Source: Shinella sumterensis (lineage in GTDB: Bacteria > Pseudomonadota > Alphaproteobacteria > Rhizobiales > Rhizobiaceae). Taken from it: a stretch of 64,000 nt of DNA. Positions 8,471 through 17,029 of the stretch are shown here, piece after piece. The notes beneath the pieces were generated by a model. It saw only the letters and a list, made by a program, of their open reading frames with translations, ran no database searches and was not told the DNA's origin. The translations under genes and the position numbers were made by a program. The DNA is taken from assembly GCF_004514425.2 (NCBI RefSeq), contig NZ_MYFN02000002.1:349320-413319 (forward strand), read 5' to 3'. The number at the start of each line of letters is the position of its first letter. The first letter of the stretch is position 1.

Positions 8471-10027
8471 ATGACTAGCGGCATCCATCACATCACGGCG
8501 ATCACCCGGAAAATCCAGGAGAATGTCGATTTTTATGCGGGGTTTCTCGGCCTCAGGCTCGTCAAGCGGACGGCCGGTTATGAGGACGCCGACCAGCTTC
8601 ATCTCTTCTATGGCGACGCGGCCGCAAGCCCCGGCTCGCTGATCACGTTCCTGGCGTGGGAGGACGGTTCTCCCGGCCGGGTCGGGCTCGGCCAGCCTTC
8701 GGAGATCGCGTTTTCGATCAAGCCGGAGGCCATCGGCTTCTGGCTGACGCGCGCGCTTCGCTACAATGTGGCGATGACCGGCCCCGTGCAGGAATTCGGC
8801 GAAGCCGTGCTGCGCCTGAAGGATCCCGACGGCATCATCGTCAAGCTTGTCGGCGAGGCGGATGTCGAGGGCCCGGCCCCGCATGTCTTGAAAGACATCG
8901 CAGCGGCGGACGCGATCCAGCGTGTCAGGGGTGCAACCATCCTGTCGGAGGCGCCGGCGGCGACGGCTGACTTCATTCAGCGCCATTTCGGTTTCCGCAA
9001 GGTCGCCGACGCGAACGGCATCCTGCGGCTGGCCGGTGATGCCGGCGATATCCTGGATATCCGCGATGCGAGCGGTTTCTGGACGTCGGCGCCAGGCACG
9101 GGGACCATCGACCATATCGCGCTGCGCGCACCCGATCGCGCCGCGGTGGAAGCCGTGGCCGGCCGGCTGGCGAACGAAGATGCGGGCGACACCAACATGC
9201 ACGACCGCACCTACTTCTATTCGCTCTATGTCCGCGAGCCGGGCGGTTCGCTCCTCGAATACGCGACCGACGGTCCGGGCATGACGGTGGATGAACCGCT
9301 TGAGACACTCGGCACACGACTGTTCGTGCCGAGGCATTTCCGCGCCGACCCGGAGGATGTCCGGGCTCGGCTTCCGCAATTTTCACTGCCGGGAGAAGAA
9401 AGAATGCGTGAAAGAGACCTTCCCTTCGTCCATCGGGTACACAATCCGGAAAATCCCGATGGAACCGCCGTCGTGCTGCTGCACGGCACGGGCGGCAACG
9501 AAACGAGCCTTCTGCCCTTCGGTGCGCGGCTCGCACCGGGCGCCGTGCTGCTGAGCCCCCGCGGCCGCAGCGCCGATGAGGGCTATCCGCGGTTCTTCCG
9601 CCGCCTGACCGCCGTCACCTTCGACCAGAAGGACATCGTTCAAGAGGCGGAAGCCTTCGCGGCCTTCATGGAGGGGGCGAATGCCGCCTACGGGCTGAAC
9701 CCGGACAAGACGCTGTTCGTAGGCTATTCGAATGGCGCCAACATGATCGGCGCCGTGATGCTCCTGCATCCGGGCCTCATCCGCAACGCGGTGCTGCTGC
9801 GTGGCATGAATGTGCTGGAAACCGTGCCGAAGGCCGATCTATCGGGCGCCAACGTCCTGATGATCACCGGCCAGTCGGATCCCTACGGCCGCTATGCGGG
9901 GGACCTGGAGGCGCATTTGAAGGCCGCCGGCGCAACGGTGGAAAACACGCTGCTTGGCGCCGGCCATGATATCGGCGCCGCCGATCTCGAACTGGCGAAG
10001 GCCTACAAGGAACGCGTCATCGGCTGA
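8471..10027 (+). CDS. ring-cleaving dioxygenase-esterase fusion (MhqO/MhqD-like)
   Basis: A 518-residue two-enzyme fusion. Residues 1-310 are a VOC/glyoxalase-fold dioxygenase of the MhqA/MhqO type: GIHHITAI (metal-binding His), GTIDHIALRAP, and [21 protein letters not shown]. Residues 315-518 are an alpha/beta hydrolase of the phospholipase/carboxylesterase (MhqD) type, with the oxyanion HGTGG (338-342), GYSNG with nucleophile Ser420, Asp470 (GQSDPYG) and His499 (GAGHD). In Bacillus the two activities come from separate genes of the MhqR (hydroquinone) regulon. Fusion suggests channelling of a quinone- or catechol-derived product, which is inference. It has AAAGGAGGTG before the start and converges on an FMN reductase and a second dioxygenase. 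Confidence 0.85.
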   Translation: MTSGIHHITAITRKIQENVDFYAGFLGLRLVKRTAGYEDADQLHLFYGDAAASPGSLITFLAWEDGSPGRVGLGQPSEIAFSIKPEAIGFWLTRALRYNVAMTGPVQEFGEAVLRLKDPDGIIVKLVGEADVEGPAPHVLKDIAAADAIQRVRGATILSEAPAATADFIQRHFGFRKVADANGILRLAGDAGDILDIRDASGFWTSAPGTGTIDHIALRAPDRAAVEAVAGRLANEDAGDTNMHDRTYFYSLYVREPGGSLLEYATDGPGMTVDEPLETLGTRLFVPRHFRADPEDVRARLPQFSLPGEERMRERDLPFVHRVHNPENPDGTAVVLLHGTGGNETSLLPFGARLAPGAVLLSPRGRSADEGYPRFFRRLTAVTFDQKDIVQEAEAFAAFMEGANAAYGLNPDKTLFVGYSNGANMIGAVMLLHPGLIRNAVLLRGMNVLETVPKADLSGANVLMITGQSDPYGRYAGDLEAHLKAAGATVENTLLGAGHDIGAADLELAKAYKERVIG

Positions 10028-10045
10028 TACCGGACGCAGAAACAG

Positions 10046-10076
10046 AAAGGGGCGTGTCGCAGGACACGCCCCTTTT
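10046..10076. terminator. bidirectional terminator
   Basis: The stem AAAGGGGCGTGTC / GACACGCCCCTTT (loop GCAG) with T residues on both sides lies between the converging fusion gene and FMN reductase gene and can serve both. Confidence 0.85.
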
Positions 10077-10097
10077 CGATTCGGTGGAATGGAGACG

Positions 10098-10655
10098 TCA
10101 GCTTTTGCAATCGCGCACGAAGGCGGCAAAACCCGCCACGAAATCACGCAGCTTCTTCTCTGTCGCTTCGTCGGCGATGGCGCCATCCTGGATGACGGTG
10201 CCGGCGCGCGAGACCATGAGCTTCGCGCCGAACCACGGCACCGTGCCGAGCGTGCGCATCACGGGCAGCCACGCTTCCTGTGACAGGAGCGTGCCGAAAT
10301 TGCCGGGGGAGGCGCCGGTGATGGCGAAGGGTTTGCCGCCGAACACGCGCGGGATGTCGGAGGAGGGGCGACTCAGCCAGTCGATGGCGTTCTTGAAGAC
10401 GCCGGGAATGCCGTTGTTGTATTCGGGGGTGAACAGCAGGACGCCGTCGGCCTCGGCGATCTGGTCTTTAAGGCGAACGACGGCTTCGGGAATGCCATCG
10501 GCGGCTTCCGCATCGCCGTCGTAGAGCGGGATGCCATGGATGGAGCCCGCCGTGATGGTGACACCCTCCGGCGCCATGCCGAGGGCGGCGCGCAGCAGCG
10601 CGGTGTTGAAGGATCCCTTGCGCAGGCTGCCGGAAATAGCGACCAGTTTTGTCAT
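10098..10655 (-). CDS. NADPH-dependent FMN reductase (quinone/azo reductase-like)
   Basis: A 185-residue flavodoxin-fold reductase that transfers electrons from NAD(P)H through FMN to quinones, chromate or azo compounds in the cytoplasm. The FMN phosphate loop is GSLRKGSFNTALLR near the N-terminus, and PEYNNGIPGVFKNAIDWLSR is the family signature. Length fits the YieF/ChrR group (about 185-190). The start is the ATG before TKLVAISG. It lies 67 nt downstream of a dioxygenase on the same strand, though a terminator sits between them. Together with the two MhqA/O-like dioxygenases it suggests a quinone stress locus like yodB/mhqR regulons. Confidence 0.88.
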   Translation of the reverse strand: MTKLVAISGSLRKGSFNTALLRAALGMAPEGVTITAGSIHGIPLYDGDAEAADGIPEAVVRLKDQIAEADGVLLFTPEYNNGIPGVFKNAIDWLSRPSSDIPRVFGGKPFAITGASPGNFGTLLSQEAWLPVMRTLGTVPWFGAKLMVSRAGTVIQDGAIADEATEKKLRDFVAGFAAFVRDCKS

Positions 10656-10678
10656 CTCGTGTCTCCGTTCATGGATGG

Positions 10679-10711
10679 AAAAACCCCGGCGGATTGTTCG
10701 TCGCGCCGGGG
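10679..10711 (-). terminator. intrinsic terminator of the second dioxygenase gene
   Basis: The stem CCCCGGCG / CGCCGGGG with a 12-nt loop is followed on the minus strand by TTTTT. It separates the dioxygenase gene from the FMN reductase gene, so the latter may depend on read-through. Confidence 0.75.
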
Positions 10712-10722
10712 TCTCGGTCAAG

Positions 10723-11676
10723 TCAGGCGAGCGGCTTCAGCCGGGCCTCGATCTGCGCGCGGCGCGGTTCGAGGAAGGGCGGCAGCGAGAGGCTTTCGCC
10801 CAGCGTTTCGAGCGGTTCGTCCACGGCGAAGCCGGGGCCGTCCGTCGCGATCTCGAACAGGATGCCGTTCGGCTCGCGGAAGTAGAGCGAGCGGAAGTAG
10901 AAGCGCTCGACCTCGCCGCTGGAAGGCAGGCGGAAGCCGCGCAGCCGTTCCGTCCAGGCATGCAGGGCCTCGACATCAGGCGCGCGGAACGCGACGTGAT
11001 GCACGGCGCCCGCACCCTGGTGGGCTGCCGGCAGGTTCGGTTCGACGGCCACGTGCAGTTCGGCTGCCGGGCCGCCTTCACCCATCGAGAAGACATGAAC
11101 ATCGCCCTCGCCATCCGGGTTGGGATAGGTCGAGGTTTCCCGCATGTTCATCACCTGCACGAGCACGGCCTGCGTGTTGCGGATGTCAGGCACGCTGAGC
11201 GTGATCGGGCCAAGACCCTTGATCTGGTGCTCTGCCGGGACCGGGCTCCTGTCCCAGGGATTGGACGGCGCGCCGGCATCGTCCACGGTCAGGCGGAAGC
11301 GCTGGCCTTCGCCATCCTCGAAGTCGAGCGAGGCGCGGCCCGCGACGTCGCGGATGTCGCCGGCCTTGACCTTGTGTTCGGCAAGGCGTGCCTTCCACCA
11401 TTCGAGCGACGTCAGGCTGGCGACGCGCAGGCCCGTGCGGGAGACGCTGTGCGTGCCGCGCCGCTCATGGCCGACCGGCCAGTCGAAGAAGGTGAGGTCG
11501 GAGCCCGGCGAGGCAAGGCCGTCGGCGTAGAATAGGTGGTAGGCGCTGGTATCGTCCTGGTTGACCGTCTTCTTGACGAGGCGCAAACCCAGAACCTTCG
11601 TATAGAAGCGCAGGTTCTCGCGCGCATTCGCGGTGATCGCGGTCAGGTGGTGGATGCCTGTCAGTTGCATGGTCAT
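10723..11676 (-). CDS. ring-cleaving dioxygenase, MhqA/MhqO type
   Basis: A 317-residue VOC-superfamily protein with two glyoxalase modules. Metal-site motifs are visible: [19 protein letters not shown] at the N-terminus, [11 protein letters not shown] in the second half, and the acidic ligand region [21 protein letters not shown]. It is a close paralogue of the N-terminal half of the fusion protein (8471-10027) but lacks the esterase domain. Family members are induced by hydroquinone-like compounds and are thought to open the ring. The start follows GGAGTTCAAC. It is transcribed away from the chemoreceptor gene; the shared gap holds an inverted repeat that could be its operator. Confidence 0.88.
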   Translation of the reverse strand: MTMQLTGIHHLTAITANARENLRFYTKVLGLRLVKKTVNQDDTSAYHLFYADGLASPGSDLTFFDWPVGHERRGTHSVSRTGLRVASLTSLEWWKARLAEHKVKAGDIRDVAGRASLDFEDGEGQRFRLTVDDAGAPSNPWDRSPVPAEHQIKGLGPITLSVPDIRNTQAVLVQVMNMRETSTYPNPDGEGDVHVFSMGEGGPAAELHVAVEPNLPAAHQGAGAVHHVAFRAPDVEALHAWTERLRGFRLPSSGEVERFYFRSLYFREPNGILFEIATDGPGFAVDEPLETLGESLSLPPFLEPRRAQIEARLKPLA

Positions 11677-12039
11677 GTTGAACTCCTCTCCGGAACTCCG
11701 GCACATCGGGCGGCCTCGGGGCGAGGCCTGTCGTTGGTCCGAATATCGTTTGTCGCCGCATTTCCCGAAAGCCCGGGCGGGACGAACGGATTGTTCACTT
11801 TTATTGAACGGCCATTTCTGCCGTATCGTTGGTTAAGGGGAAATCCGGTCGTTCCGTTCCTGTGCAAGGGGCATGTTTTTGGTGCGACGCAAATCGTTCC
11901 GTTAAATTTTATCGTTTCGTAAACCAGCACATGCTTACGTTTATCGTTGCGAAATGAATTTCGTCTCTCCGGGCCGCTCGCGGCGGCATGTCCGAGCCTT
12001 CCCACCGATCGCCGATGCGCCCAATTCAGGAGACGATGT
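11677..12039. other. divergent gap between dioxygenase and chemoreceptor genes
   Basis: No gene is seen. The stretch is relatively AT-rich towards the chemoreceptor side and should hold both promoters. The notable site is GTTCA-N7-TGAAC at 11793-11809. Confidence 0.5.
11793..11809. promoter_or_regulatory. inverted repeat GTTCA-N7-TGAAC, candidate operator
   Basis: A perfect 5+5 inverted repeat centred about 125 nt upstream of the dioxygenase start. The spacing resembles LysR- or MarR-type sites. No regulator gene is adjacent, so the binding protein is unknown. Confidence 0.35.
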
Positions 12040-14349
12040 ATGCTGCCCAAAACTGCGACCGCCAGAAACATGCTCGCCATCGTGGCGGCCGGTGTCGCCA
12101 CGACGGTGGCCACCGCAGGTGTCCTGGTCTGGCTTTCCTATCGGGCGGTTGAGGAACGGTCGATTTCCGAAATGGTCAATGCCGCCGAGGCCAGCGCCGG
12201 CAAGGTCGAGACCTATTTCGCGCAGGTCAAGGCGTTGAGCTGGAACATGCGCTCCACCCTCTATGCGATGAAGGAGACGGGCGCGCCGAGCCGCGAGACG
12301 ATGAACCTGATCTTCGAGCGGCTGATGGCCGACAATGCCTTCGCCCTCGGCGTCAGCACCGGCTGGGAGCCGAATGCCTTCGATGGCAAGGACGATGCCT
12401 ACAAGGGCAAGCCCGGCCATGACGCCACGGGCCGCTACGTTCCCTATTTCGCGCGCAGCGAAGGCAAGGTCGGCCTGGAAGCGCTGGTCGATTACGACAA
12501 GCCCGGTCCCGGGGATTATTACCAGGTGCCGAAGGCCACGGGTAAGGACTTCCTGACCGAGCCCTACAGCTATGCCGTCGGCGGCAAGAACGTGCTGATG
12601 ACGTCCTTCATGGTGCCGCTGCTGTTCGACGGCAAGTTCCTCGGCGAGACCGGCGTGGATATCGCGCTGGATGCACTGGCCGGCGACGTCATGCAGCTGA
12701 AGCCGCTGGGTGCCGGTTACGTTGCCCTGCTCAGCCAGAACGGCGGCATCGTCAGCCATCCGGATACCGCTCTCCTCGGGAAGTCGCTGGCCGATTCGGG
12801 GCTCGACACCGCCGCGTGGCAGGACCTGATCGCCAATCCAAGGGCGGTGAAGGAGATCGCGGATCCTGCCGGCGTGGCGCTCGAGGCGGTGGCCGTGCCA
12901 ATTCCGCTGACGCCGGATACGACATGGTTTGCCGTGGTCGCCGTTCCCAAATCGGTGCTTTTCGCAAGCGTCTCGTCGCTTGCTACCACGTCCATCGTCG
13001 TGATCGCCATCGCGGCGGGCTTCATGGCGGCGATCGGCTGGGCTCTCGCCGCACGCTTCCGCAAGCGCCTCGCCAAGGTGATCAACGCGACGAGCGCGAT
13101 CGCCGCGGGTCGCATGGACGCCGACCTTTCCGAATCGACGCGTCAGGACGAGATCGGTGAAATGGCGCGCTCGCTTGCCGTGCTGCGCGATGCCGCGCTC
13201 GCCAAGGTTCGCCTGGAAGGGGAGGCGGAACAGAGCCGCGCCCTTTCCGAAGAGGAGCGCCGGCAGCGCGCCGAAGAGGCCGCCGAGCGCGAGCGTCAGA
13301 CCCGCGTGGCCGTCGAGGCCCTTGCCGACGGCCTGCAGAAGCTGGCGGACGGTGACATGACCTGTCGGATCGAGAAGAGCTTTGCCGGTTCGCTCGATCA
13401 GGTGCGCCACGATTTCAACGCCTCCGTCGAAAAGCTGCAGGCCGTCCTGCGGTCGGTGGGCGGCAACGCTAATGCGATCCAGGCCGGATCCGCGGAAATC
13501 CGCACGGCCTCCAACGATCTTGCCCAGCGCACCGAACAGCAGGCCGCCTCCGTCGAGGAGACCGCGGCGGCGCTCGAGCAGATCACCACGTCGCTCAAGG
13601 ATGCGACAAAGCGTGCGGAGGATGCCGGGCAACTGGTCGAGCGCACCCGCATCGGCGCGGAAAAGTCCGGCGACGTGGTTCGCCGGGCCGTGGGCGCGAT
13701 GAGCGGCATCGAGACCTCGTCGCGCGAGATTTCCAACATCATCGGCGTGATCGACGAGATCGCCTTCCAGACCAACCTGCTGGCGCTCAATGCCGGTGTG
13801 GAAGCCGCGCGCGCCGGTGAGGCCGGCAAGGGCTTTGCGGTCGTCGCACAGGAAGTCCGTGAACTCGCCCAGCGCTCGGCCAATGCGGCCAAGGAGATCA
13901 AGGCGCTGATTACCAAGTCCGGCGAGCAGGTCAATCTCGGCGTGGCGCTTGTCGGCGAGACCGGCTCGGCGCTGGCGCAGATCGTCAACCAGGTGCAGGA
14001 GATCGACGAGAACGTTGCGGCCATCGTGCGTTCGGCACGCGAGCAGTCGACGGGCCTTCACGAGATCAACGCCGCCGTCAACTCCATCGACCAGGGGACG
14101 CAGAAGAACGCGGCCATGGTGGAAGAGCAGACCGCCGCAAGCCACGCGCTGGCAAGCGAGGCCGCCGCACTCAACGAACTGGTCGCGCAGTTCCGTCTGG
14201 GCACGGGCGGCGGCATTGCTGCGCGCCCGACGATCGCATCGGCGGGCGAACACCGTCCCGTCGCATCCGGCGCCCGTGCGCGCGGCAACAAGCTCGTCGC
14301 GGCGATGGGCGGCGGGCAGGCCGCCGCGCAGGATTGGGAAGAATTCTGA
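12040..14349 (+). CDS. methyl-accepting chemotaxis protein with dCache sensor
   Basis: A 769-residue transmembrane chemoreceptor. Transmembrane segment 1 is at about residues 12-33, followed by a periplasmic Cache-type sensor (about 40-300; [19 protein letters not shown], then [10 protein letters not shown]), segment 2 at about 307-336, HAMP at about 335-390, and a coiled-coil signalling domain. The kinase-contact hairpin is [20 protein letters not shown] at about 573-592. The last five residues, DWEEF, resemble the C-terminal xWxxF pentapeptide that tethers CheR/CheB in receptors such as Tar. The sensor family often binds amino acids or organic acids; the ligand is unknown. CAGGAG precedes the ATG. 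No other che genes are adjacent. Confidence 0.92.
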   Translation: MLPKTATARNMLAIVAAGVATTVATAGVLVWLSYRAVEERSISEMVNAAEASAGKVETYFAQVKALSWNMRSTLYAMKETGAPSRETMNLIFERLMADNAFALGVSTGWEPNAFDGKDDAYKGKPGHDATGRYVPYFARSEGKVGLEALVDYDKPGPGDYYQVPKATGKDFLTEPYSYAVGGKNVLMTSFMVPLLFDGKFLGETGVDIALDALAGDVMQLKPLGAGYVALLSQNGGIVSHPDTALLGKSLADSGLDTAAWQDLIANPRAVKEIADPAGVALEAVAVPIPLTPDTTWFAVVAVPKSVLFASVSSLATTSIVVIAIAAGFMAAIGWALAARFRKRLAKVINATSAIAAGRMDADLSESTRQDEIGEMARSLAVLRDAALAKVRLEGEAEQSRALSEEERRQRAEEAAERERQTRVAVEALADGLQKLADGDMTCRIEKSFAGSLDQVRHDFNASVEKLQAVLRSVGGNANAIQAGSAEIRTASNDLAQRTEQQAASVEETAAALEQITTSLKDATKRAEDAGQLVERTRIGAEKSGDVVRRAVGAMSGIETSSREISNIIGVIDEIAFQTNLLALNAGVEAARAGEAGKGFAVVAQEVRELAQRSANAAKEIKALITKSGEQVNLGVALVGETGSALAQIVNQVQEIDENVAAIVRSAREQSTGLHEINAAVNSIDQGTQKNAAMVEEQTAASHALASEAAALNELVAQFRLGTGGGIAARPTIASAGEHRPVASGARARGNKLVAAMGGGQAAAQDWEEF

Positions 14350-14372
14350 GATTTGCCGTCAGACCTCAGGAG

Positions 14373-14395
14373 GGCGGCCACGGAGAGCCGCCTTT
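14373..14395 (+). terminator. weak terminator after the chemoreceptor
   Basis: The stem GGCGGC / GCCGCC with an 8-nt loop is followed by only three T residues. Confidence 0.45.
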
Positions 14396-14535
14396 CGCAA
14401 CTGCATCGAAAAGCGTGCTTAAGTTTTGTGCGCTGCATGAATTTTGGTCTGTTTTGGTGCGAAGGCATAGAGGCTTTATTTTAGGGTCTCATTTACAACA
14501 TTGAATCATTTATATTTTATTGGTTATAACGAAGC

Positions 14536-14550
14536 TGGCACGCTTCCTGC
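14536..14550 (+). promoter_or_regulatory. sigma-54 (RpoN) type -24/-12 promoter
   Basis: TGGCAC-GCTTC-CTGC matches the consensus TGGCAC-N5-TTGC at every position except the first base of the -12 box. The invariant GG and GC are at the correct spacing. A start of transcription near 14562 is expected, immediately before the first hairpin. Confidence 0.65.
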
Positions 14551-14561
14551 TTCCTTGGTTT

Positions 14562-14674
14562 CAGGTCCAGAGGGGACCGAGATAGAAGCGTCCGAAAAAC
14601 GGTGCTCCGATCAAGCCGCCGCGCAGCCTGAAGGAACCAGCAAGGTTCCGGGATTGCCGGCGGCTTTATTGTTT
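14562..14674 (+). ncRNA. candidate sigma-54-dependent structured RNA (sRNA or leader)
   Basis: Three hairpins follow the -24/-12 promoter. Hairpin 1 is GGTCC-AGAGG-GGACC (14564-14578). Hairpin 2 pairs AGC..CCG with CGG..GCT around an AAAAA loop (about 14585-14607). Hairpin 3 is GCCGCCG / CGGCGGC (14615-14621 with 14658-14664), enclosing GGAACC-AGCAA-GGTTCC (14633-14649) and followed by TTTATTGTTT. This gives a transcript of about 113 nt ending at an intrinsic terminator. It could be a free small RNA, or an attenuated leader for the efflux operon that starts about 215 nt later. I do not recognise an Rfam family. Confidence 0.4.
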
Positions 14675-14888
14675 CAAGCGATGGCCGCATGGCCCTTCGG
14701 GGATGGGTACGAAACGCCCGTCTTCCAAATTTCCATCCTCAGCGTTTCGTGGTTGGACTTTCCTCAAGACTGCGTCAGAATTCATCAACATGGAACGCGA
14801 CGTCCAGTTGTGCCGTCGCTTGCCAGATTGTTCTTCTCGATATAATGAGGACCCACATTAAGTGGGTGTTCCGCAGTTGGAGATGACG

Positions 14889-15959
14889 ATGACCCGATCC
14901 GGCAGGATGATGTTGACTGTGCTGGCGCTGTCCTTGGTCTGCCTGCCTGCCCGCGCGGATGGTCTGGCGCATCCGGTTCATGTTGCGCCTATTCATTTCG
15001 AGGAGCGGGAGCAGACGGTCTCCATCACGGGGGAGGTCACCGCGCGGGTGGAAAGCGATCTGTCCTTCCGCGTCGGCGGCCGTATTACGGGCTGGTTCGT
15101 GGATGTCGGCGATGCCGTTCGTGCCGGCCAGGTCCTTGCGCGGATCGATCCCGAGGAACAGAAGGCGGATGTCGAGGCGGCCGAAGCCGGGGTGCAGGCG
15201 GCGGAAGCGCAGCTCAAGCTCGCCCGCGCCAATTTCGACCGCCAGAAATCGTTGCTTGATGACGGCATCAGCACACAGCGCGATTTCGACGATGCGGAGG
15301 CGGCGCTGCGCACCGCCGAGGGCGCGCGCGAAACCGCCATCGCCCAGCGTGATACGGCGAAGGACGTGCTCTCCTATACGGAGCTTCGCGCGCCGGCCGA
15401 TGGCATCGTGACGGCACGCCTGGCCGAAGCGGGCCAGGTGGTGCAGGCGGCGCAGACCATGTTTTCCGTCGCCGATAACGGGCCGCGCGATGCGGTGTTC
15501 AACGTCTACGAATCCCTGTTCTTCGAACAGCCGTCCAAGCATTCCGTGCAGGTGACGCTGCTCAGCGACGACAAGGTGCAGACCACGGGCAATGTCCGGG
15601 AGGTCTCGCCGACCATCGATACGCAGACCGGCACGGTGCGCGTGAAGGTCGCGATGGACCGCACGCCGCCGGAGATGACGCTGGGCGCGTCTGTGCTCGG
15701 TGTGGGCACGCTTGCGCCGCGCCGTGTCGTCGTCGTGCCGTGGCAGGCACTCGCCGAATCCGGTGGCAAGCCGGCCCTCTGGATCGTCGACAAGACGGAC
15801 AACACCGTAAAACTGCGCCCCGTCGAAATCTTCTCCTTCGAAACGGGCTCGGCACTGGTTTCCGGCGGCGTCGAGGAAGGCGAGACCTACGTCACCGACG
15901 GAACGAAACTGCTGCGGCCCGGCCAGACGATCACCGTGACCGAGGAGAAAGCCCAATGA
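14889..15959 (+). CDS. RND efflux periplasmic adaptor (membrane fusion protein) 1
   Basis: A 356-residue membrane fusion protein with a cleavable signal peptide (cut near LPARADG). It links an inner-membrane RND pump to an outer-membrane duct. The lipoyl half-motifs are ESDLSFRVGGRITGWFVDVG and LRAPADGIVTARLAEAGQ, separated by a coiled-coil hairpin (about residues 85-160). A beta-barrel with IDTQTGTVRVK and a membrane-proximal domain follow. The ATG at 14889 is preferred because GGAG lies 6 nt upstream; an ATG at 14883 abuts it. It overlaps the second adaptor gene by the sequence ATGA, so the two are translationally coupled. Confidence 0.9.
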   Translation: MTRSGRMMLTVLALSLVCLPARADGLAHPVHVAPIHFEEREQTVSITGEVTARVESDLSFRVGGRITGWFVDVGDAVRAGQVLARIDPEEQKADVEAAEAGVQAAEAQLKLARANFDRQKSLLDDGISTQRDFDDAEAALRTAEGARETAIAQRDTAKDVLSYTELRAPADGIVTARLAEAGQVVQAAQTMFSVADNGPRDAVFNVYESLFFEQPSKHSVQVTLLSDDKVQTTGNVREVSPTIDTQTGTVRVKVAMDRTPPEMTLGASVLGVGTLAPRRVVVVPWQALAESGGKPALWIVDKTDNTVKLRPVEIFSFETGSALVSGGVEEGETYVTDGTKLLRPGQTITVTEEKAQ

Positions 15960-17029
15960 GACGGTTCCTTGTCCTGAGCGCGGCTCTCATCGCCGCGACG
16001 GCGCTTGCCGGCTGCAAGAAGGAAGAAGAGGCCGCCGCGCCGCCGCGGCCCGTGCTGTATTCCGTGGTAAAGCCGGTCGCGCTGCCGGGCACCCGCTTCG
16101 CCGGCACGGTGCAGGCGAAGGTGCAGTCCGCGCTCGGTTCCCGTGTCGCCGGGCGTCTGGTTTCGCGCAGCGTCCACGTCGGCGATCTCGTGGCGAAGGG
16201 CGATGAACTCGCCGTGCTGGATGCGACGGCTTATGAACTGGCGGTTCGCTCCGCACGGGCCGAGCTGTCCAGCGCCGAGGCGACGCTTGCGAGCGCGGTG
16301 GCGGCCGATGAGCGGCAACGGACGCTGCTTCAGTCCAACGCTGCCGCAAGGGCGGCCGTCGAGAGCGCCGAGCAATCGCGCGCTGCGGCGGAAGCCGGTC
16401 TGACCCGGGCGCGCACGGCGCTCAAGAAGGCCGAGGAGCAGCTTTCCTATACGAGAATCCAGGCCGAGTTCGATGGCGTCGTCGTCGCCACGGGGGCGGA
16501 AGTCGGGCAGACCGTGTCGCCGGGCGAGGCGATCGTGACCATTGCCCGCCCGGACGAACGCGATGCGGTGGTGGATATCCCCGAGACCGCGGTCGCCATT
16601 GCGGTTGGCAGCCGGTTCCGCGTCTCGCTCCAGATCAATCCTGCCATCACCGTCATGGGTGCCGTGCGCGAGGTCGCGCCGTCCGCCGACGCGGTCACCC
16701 GCACGCGGCGTGTGAAGATCGCCCTGGAAAACCCGCCGGACACGGTGCGGCTCGGCACGACGATTACGGCCGAACTGGAGGGTCCGGACCTCACGACGAT
16801 CATGGTGCCGGAGACGGCCATCCTCGTGAAGGACGGCAAGCCGCATGTCTGGATCGTCGATGCGCAGAAGGGTGAAGTGCATCTCGCCGCCGTCGAGACG
16901 GGGGCTGCCGCCGGCCGGTATCTCTCCGTCTCAAGCGGGCTCAAAGAGGGCGACCGCGTGGTTACCGCCGGGGTGAACAGCCTGGAGGACGGCCAGAAAG
17001 TGAAGATCGAAGACGAGGCAAGCCTATGA
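15956..17029 (+). CDS. RND efflux periplasmic adaptor 2, lipoprotein
   Basis: A 357-residue adaptor with a lipoprotein signal (LAGC, Cys20), unlike adaptor 1, which has an ordinary signal peptide. The lipoyl, hairpin and barrel domains are present: KVQSALGSRVAGRLVSRSVHVG, an alanine-rich coiled coil at about residues 90-160, TRIQAEFDGVVVATGAEVGQ, and ADAVTRTRRVKIALENPP. It overlaps both neighbours by four bases (ATGA), so adaptor 1, adaptor 2 and the permease should be made in step. Two different adaptors for one RND permease suggest a mixed adaptor ring, as proposed for other paired-adaptor pumps; this is inference. Confidence 0.9.
   Translation: MRRFLVLSAALIAATALAGCKKEEEAAAPPRPVLYSVVKPVALPGTRFAGTVQAKVQSALGSRVAGRLVSRSVHVGDLVAKGDELAVLDATAYELAVRSARAELSSAEATLASAVAADERQRTLLQSNAAARAAVESAEQSRAAAEAGLTRARTALKKAEEQLSYTRIQAEFDGVVVATGAEVGQTVSPGEAIVTIARPDERDAVVDIPETAVAIAVGSRFRVSLQINPAITVMGAVREVAPSADAVTRTRRVKIALENPPDTVRLGTTITAELEGPDLTTIMVPETAILVKDGKPHVWIVDAQKGEVHLAAVETGAAAGRYLSVSSGLKEGDRVVTAGVNSLEDGQKVKIEDEASL

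Larger units (their letters stand above)
14350..14888. other. long non-coding gap with structured RNA signals
   Basis: No convincing protein gene lies here. In order, it holds a weak terminator after the chemoreceptor, an AT-rich stretch, a sigma-54-type promoter, a set of hairpins ending in a terminator-like structure, and, just before the efflux operon, the perfect inverted repeat ACCCAC-ATTAA-GTGGGT (14851-14867), a possible repressor site. Confidence 0.55.

Noticed and set aside
11941..14253. 770-codon minus-strand open frame
   Set aside because: Exactly antisense to the chemoreceptor gene, which has clear domains and a ribosome-binding site.
14564..14649. ANTAR-type (NasR/EutV) tandem hairpins
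   Set aside because: The loops are five bases long and the second lacks the conserved fourth-position G, so they do not meet the known hexaloop rule.
14501..14845. 114-codon plus-strand frame in the long gap
   Set aside because: No ribosome-binding site, irregular composition, and it runs through the sigma-54 promoter and the hairpins, which explain the sequence better.
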